Origin: Phycisphaerales bacterium
GTDB taxonomy: Bacteria > Planctomycetota > Phycisphaerae > Phycisphaerales > UBA1924
Assembly: GCA_029260335.1 (NCBI GenBank)
Contig: JAJDDL010000003.1
Span: forward strand, 1 to 7,774
Direction of reading: 5' to 3'
DNA length: 7,774 nucleotides
Shown: piece by piece, positions 6,317-7,774 of the stretch
Numbering within the stretch: position 1 is the first letter of the stretch
How the letters are laid out: every line of letters starts with the position of its first letter
Program-made: the position numbers and the translations under genes
The notes under the pieces: model-generated
The model's database searches: none
Told to the model about the DNA's origin: nothing
Seen by the model: the letters and a program-made list of their open reading frames with translations, nothing else

Positions 6317-6358
6317 AAAACCCCCGCCGTGCCAGACGCTTGTCCTAAACGGCGGGGG
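6317..6358 (-). terminator. intrinsic terminator of the NHL propeller unit
   Basis: On the minus strand, a perfect 10-bp stem (CCCCCGCCGT / ACGGCGGGGG; plus-strand arms 6349-6358 and 6321-6330) with an 18-nt loop is followed at once by TTTT (6317-6320). It lies about 70 nt after the stop of the orphan half-dockerin. It should end transcription coming from the propeller gene and so isolate subtilase copy A. Confidence 0.72.
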
Positions 6359-6425
6359 GCTATTGAAATGAGAGTCGTGGGTCCGGCATGGTCAGGCGTC
6401 AACCGCTGCCCGCCATTCACTGAGA

Positions 6426-6539
6426 TCAGCCGCAGCCACCGGCGAAGAGGTCGAAGTAGGCGCAAAAGTCGTCGACGTCGCCGTCACCTTCTCTGTCCAG
6501 ATCGCATTCTGGCAAGTCATCCGCCGCAAAGGCGTCCAT
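6426..6539 (-). pseudogene. orphan half-dockerin remnant
   Basis: Thirty-seven codons from ATG 6539 to TGA 6426-6428 read MDAFAADDLPECDLDREG, then DGDVDDFCAYFDLF, and end in AGGCG. This is the second half of a dockerin module: compare LDAFAANDLAICNLDGDG and FFAYLDAFAGGC in subtilase copy A. It begins 2 nt after the TAG of the propeller gene, in a different frame. Upstream in its own frame (FLRCSMRLA) the similarity to a dockerin stops. It has no signal peptide and no Shine-Dalgarno sequence beyond whatever coupling the adjacent stop might give. Cys replaces the second Phe of the helix (DFCAYFD), a sign of relaxed constraint. It is probably what remains of another gene's tail after recombination. 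A re-initiated 37-residue peptide is possible but less likely. Confidence 0.58.
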
Positions 6540-6541
6540 CG

Positions 6542-7609
6542 CTAGTCGCATGGAGCAGCGAAGAAATCCAAGTACGCAAAGAAGTCGTCCGCGTCGTTGT
6601 CGCCATCGCCATCCAGGTCTGCTTCGCTGTCGCCGCTGGCGAACCGATCTAGGTAGTAGAAGAAGTCATCGGAATCCACGTCGCCATCGGGCACGCCGAA
6701 CTCGCGGTTGTTGGGATCTGTGGACCCGGTGAGATCCGCCGGGCATTGCTCGATCGGGAGCAAGAGGTCGTTGGGACTGCGCAGTCGCGATGCATCAAAC
6801 GCGACGACCTCAATGAGATCGCCTGAGTCCGGATTGAATCGCAGCACCCGGTGGTTCTGCCAGCTCGCGACGATCATGTCGCCATTGGCCGCGAGCAGAT
6901 GCCCGACGGGGCAGTCCATGATGCCCGGCTCTACAACGGTGCGCACGAGGTCGCCCGTTGTGGTATCGAAGATCGAGATGTTGTCGGTCGGATGCGCCGA
7001 AGCCCACAGGTTTCCATCTGGACCGATGCGAACGATCAGCGTCCGGGGCAAAGGTGCGAGCGTTCCGAGGAACTCCCCTGTCTTGGCGTCGTACTGCAGC
7101 ACGCCGTTGGAGCCAAAGAAATCTCCGACGTACAGCACATCGTCTTTCCAGGTTAATCCGACCGGTCGAGTGAGTTCGTCGCCCTCGATGAACACGTCGA
7201 ACAGCTCACCGGTCTCGGGGTCAAAGCGAATGACCTGGCCGAGTTGCTTCTCGCACACATAGAGAAAGCCATCGGGGCCGAACTGCAGATTCCCCGGCTG
7301 CGACAAACCCTCGCTCGCAAACACGCCCAGGAACGCGCCCGTTCGCCCGTGATATCGCAGCACTTGGGATGAGTCGTTGCTCGCAACATAGAGATTGCGA
7401 TCCGCACCCCAGGCAAGGCCATCGGGCGTGCCGAGCCCGCCCGAGCCGCTCGGCACAAAGTCGCCCAGGAACCCATTGAATGCGCCGGGTGTGATGTCGA
7501 GCATCTTCACGCTGTGATCGAACCAACTGCCGACGAGCACCCGCTGCGCATGGACGTGCGTGCCAATCGCCGCGAGTGCTGCCAGCGCGAGCGTTCTGTG
7601 AGCCTTCAT
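6542..7609 (-). CDS. exported NHL/SMP-30-like beta-propeller with C-terminal dockerin-like tail
   Basis: The protein has 355 residues and starts at ATG 7609 (MKAHRTLALAALAAIGTHVHAQ, a clean signal peptide cut after HAQ). AAGGAG (7616-7621) lies 6 nt upstream. The longer in-frame start at 7744 would put 45 residues before the signal peptide. Residues 23-285 hold about six blades with the NHL/Vgb-like pattern 'P-x-G-L-x-W-G-x-D-x-x-L-Y-V-A-S ... V-L-R-Y-x-x-x-T-G-x-F-L-G', at about 62-98, 105-141, 148-183, 192-223, 233-266 and 278-285 completed by the N-terminal strand. No catalytic motif is clear; the role is probably ligand or surface binding. Residues 289-355 are a dockerin-like module of mixed type, with a first half DLTGSTDPNNREFGVPDGDV and a second half DLDGDGDNDADDFFAYLD, ending AAPCD. 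The 165 nt upstream (7610-7774) show no gene and no convincing promoter. Confidence 0.88.
   Translation of the reverse strand: MKAHRTLALAALAAIGTHVHAQRVLVGSWFDHSVKMLDITPGAFNGFLGDFVPSGSGGLGTPDGLAWGADRNLYVASNDSSQVLRYHGRTGAFLGVFASEGLSQPGNLQFGPDGFLYVCEKQLGQVIRFDPETGELFDVFIEGDELTRPVGLTWKDDVLYVGDFFGSNGVLQYDAKTGEFLGTLAPLPRTLIVRIGPDGNLWASAHPTDNISIFDTTTGDLVRTVVEPGIMDCPVGHLLAANGDMIVASWQNHRVLRFNPDSGDLIEVVAFDASRLRSPNDLLLPIEQCPADLTGSTDPNNREFGVPDGDVDSDDFFYYLDRFASGDSEADLDGDGDNDADDFFAYLDFFAAPCD
6545..6745 (-). other. hybrid dockerin-like module of the NHL propeller
   Basis: Residues 289-355. The first repeat is the long TGSTDPN...GVPDGDVDSDDFFYYLD form and the second is the short DLDGDGDNDADDFFAYLD form used by the subtilases. 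The Cys between the two repeats and the one in loop 2 are absent; only the opening (CPAD) and closing (APCD) cysteines remain. Confidence 0.7.
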
Positions 7610-7615
7610 GCCTCT

Positions 7616-7621
7616 CTCCTT
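7616..7621 (-). promoter_or_regulatory. Shine-Dalgarno site deciding the NHL propeller start
   Basis: AAGGAG, 6 nt before ATG 7609. It selects the start with the signal peptide over the upstream in-frame ATG at 7744. Confidence 0.7.
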
Positions 7622-7774
7622 GATGGGTGTGGCCGGATCTTCCAAGCCTGACACAGTGTGGTGGGTTGCTCTCAACGCGTGGCGTGACGTCGGCGTCCAC
7701 GCGCGAAGACTCTTCCGCAGAGTGTCATAGAGCGGATCGCCCAAGGAAAGTCAGAGCGCCCAAACAAGCAAGCC

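Noticed and set aside
7610..7744. Upstream in-frame ATG adding 45 residues to the NHL propeller
   Set aside because: The added residues precede a clean signal peptide, and a strong AAGGAG site serves ATG 7609.

Overview
The window (about 7.8 kb, GC-rich) looks like a stretch of a Planctomycetota chromosome, most likely class Phycisphaerae. The reasons are the Cys-bracketed two-repeat calcium-binding tails of the pattern CPADLDGDGDADADDFFAYLD...GC, the 'DLTGSTDPN...GVPDGxVD' variant of that tail, and the 'DCNANSIPDEIDIADG' motif in the first gene. All are frequent on exported proteins of that class. The lineage call is recalled family knowledge plus inference, not a database result.

All supported genes lie on the minus strand and encode exported proteins. 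Read in transcription order (right to left) they are: a six-blade NHL/SMP-30-like beta-propeller with a C-terminal dockerin-like tail (6542-7609); an orphan half-dockerin (6426-6539) followed by a good intrinsic terminator (about 6317-6358); a subtilisin-family protease with dockerin tail and TTG start (4713-6191); a hairpin (4637-4664) and a candidate promoter (4564-4592); a second, paralogous subtilase with GTG start (3039-4514); an orphan complete dockerin (2832-3038) that continues in frame after the subtilase stop and looks like the tail of a lost FG-GAP protein; a seven-blade FG-GAP propeller with dockerin tail (1442-2818); a sigma70-like promoter (1306-1335); and a zinc metalloprotease of the reprolysin-like type (1-1269) that runs off the left edge.

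The common thread is the tail. Four intact proteins of three fold types (NHL propeller, two subtilases, FG-GAP propeller) end in the same roughly 55-67 residue Cys-bracketed EF-hand-like module, and two further copies lie orphaned between genes. The module DNA is conserved enough (35 identical nucleotides between the two subtilases) to act as a recombination substrate, and the locus looks as if modules have been shuffled, duplicated and left behind. The propellers probably act in binding or recognition and the proteases in extracellular or surface protein breakdown. The shared tail suggests one common docking, sorting or anchoring partner, which is not encoded here. There is no mobile element, CRISPR array, tRNA or rRNA that I can support.
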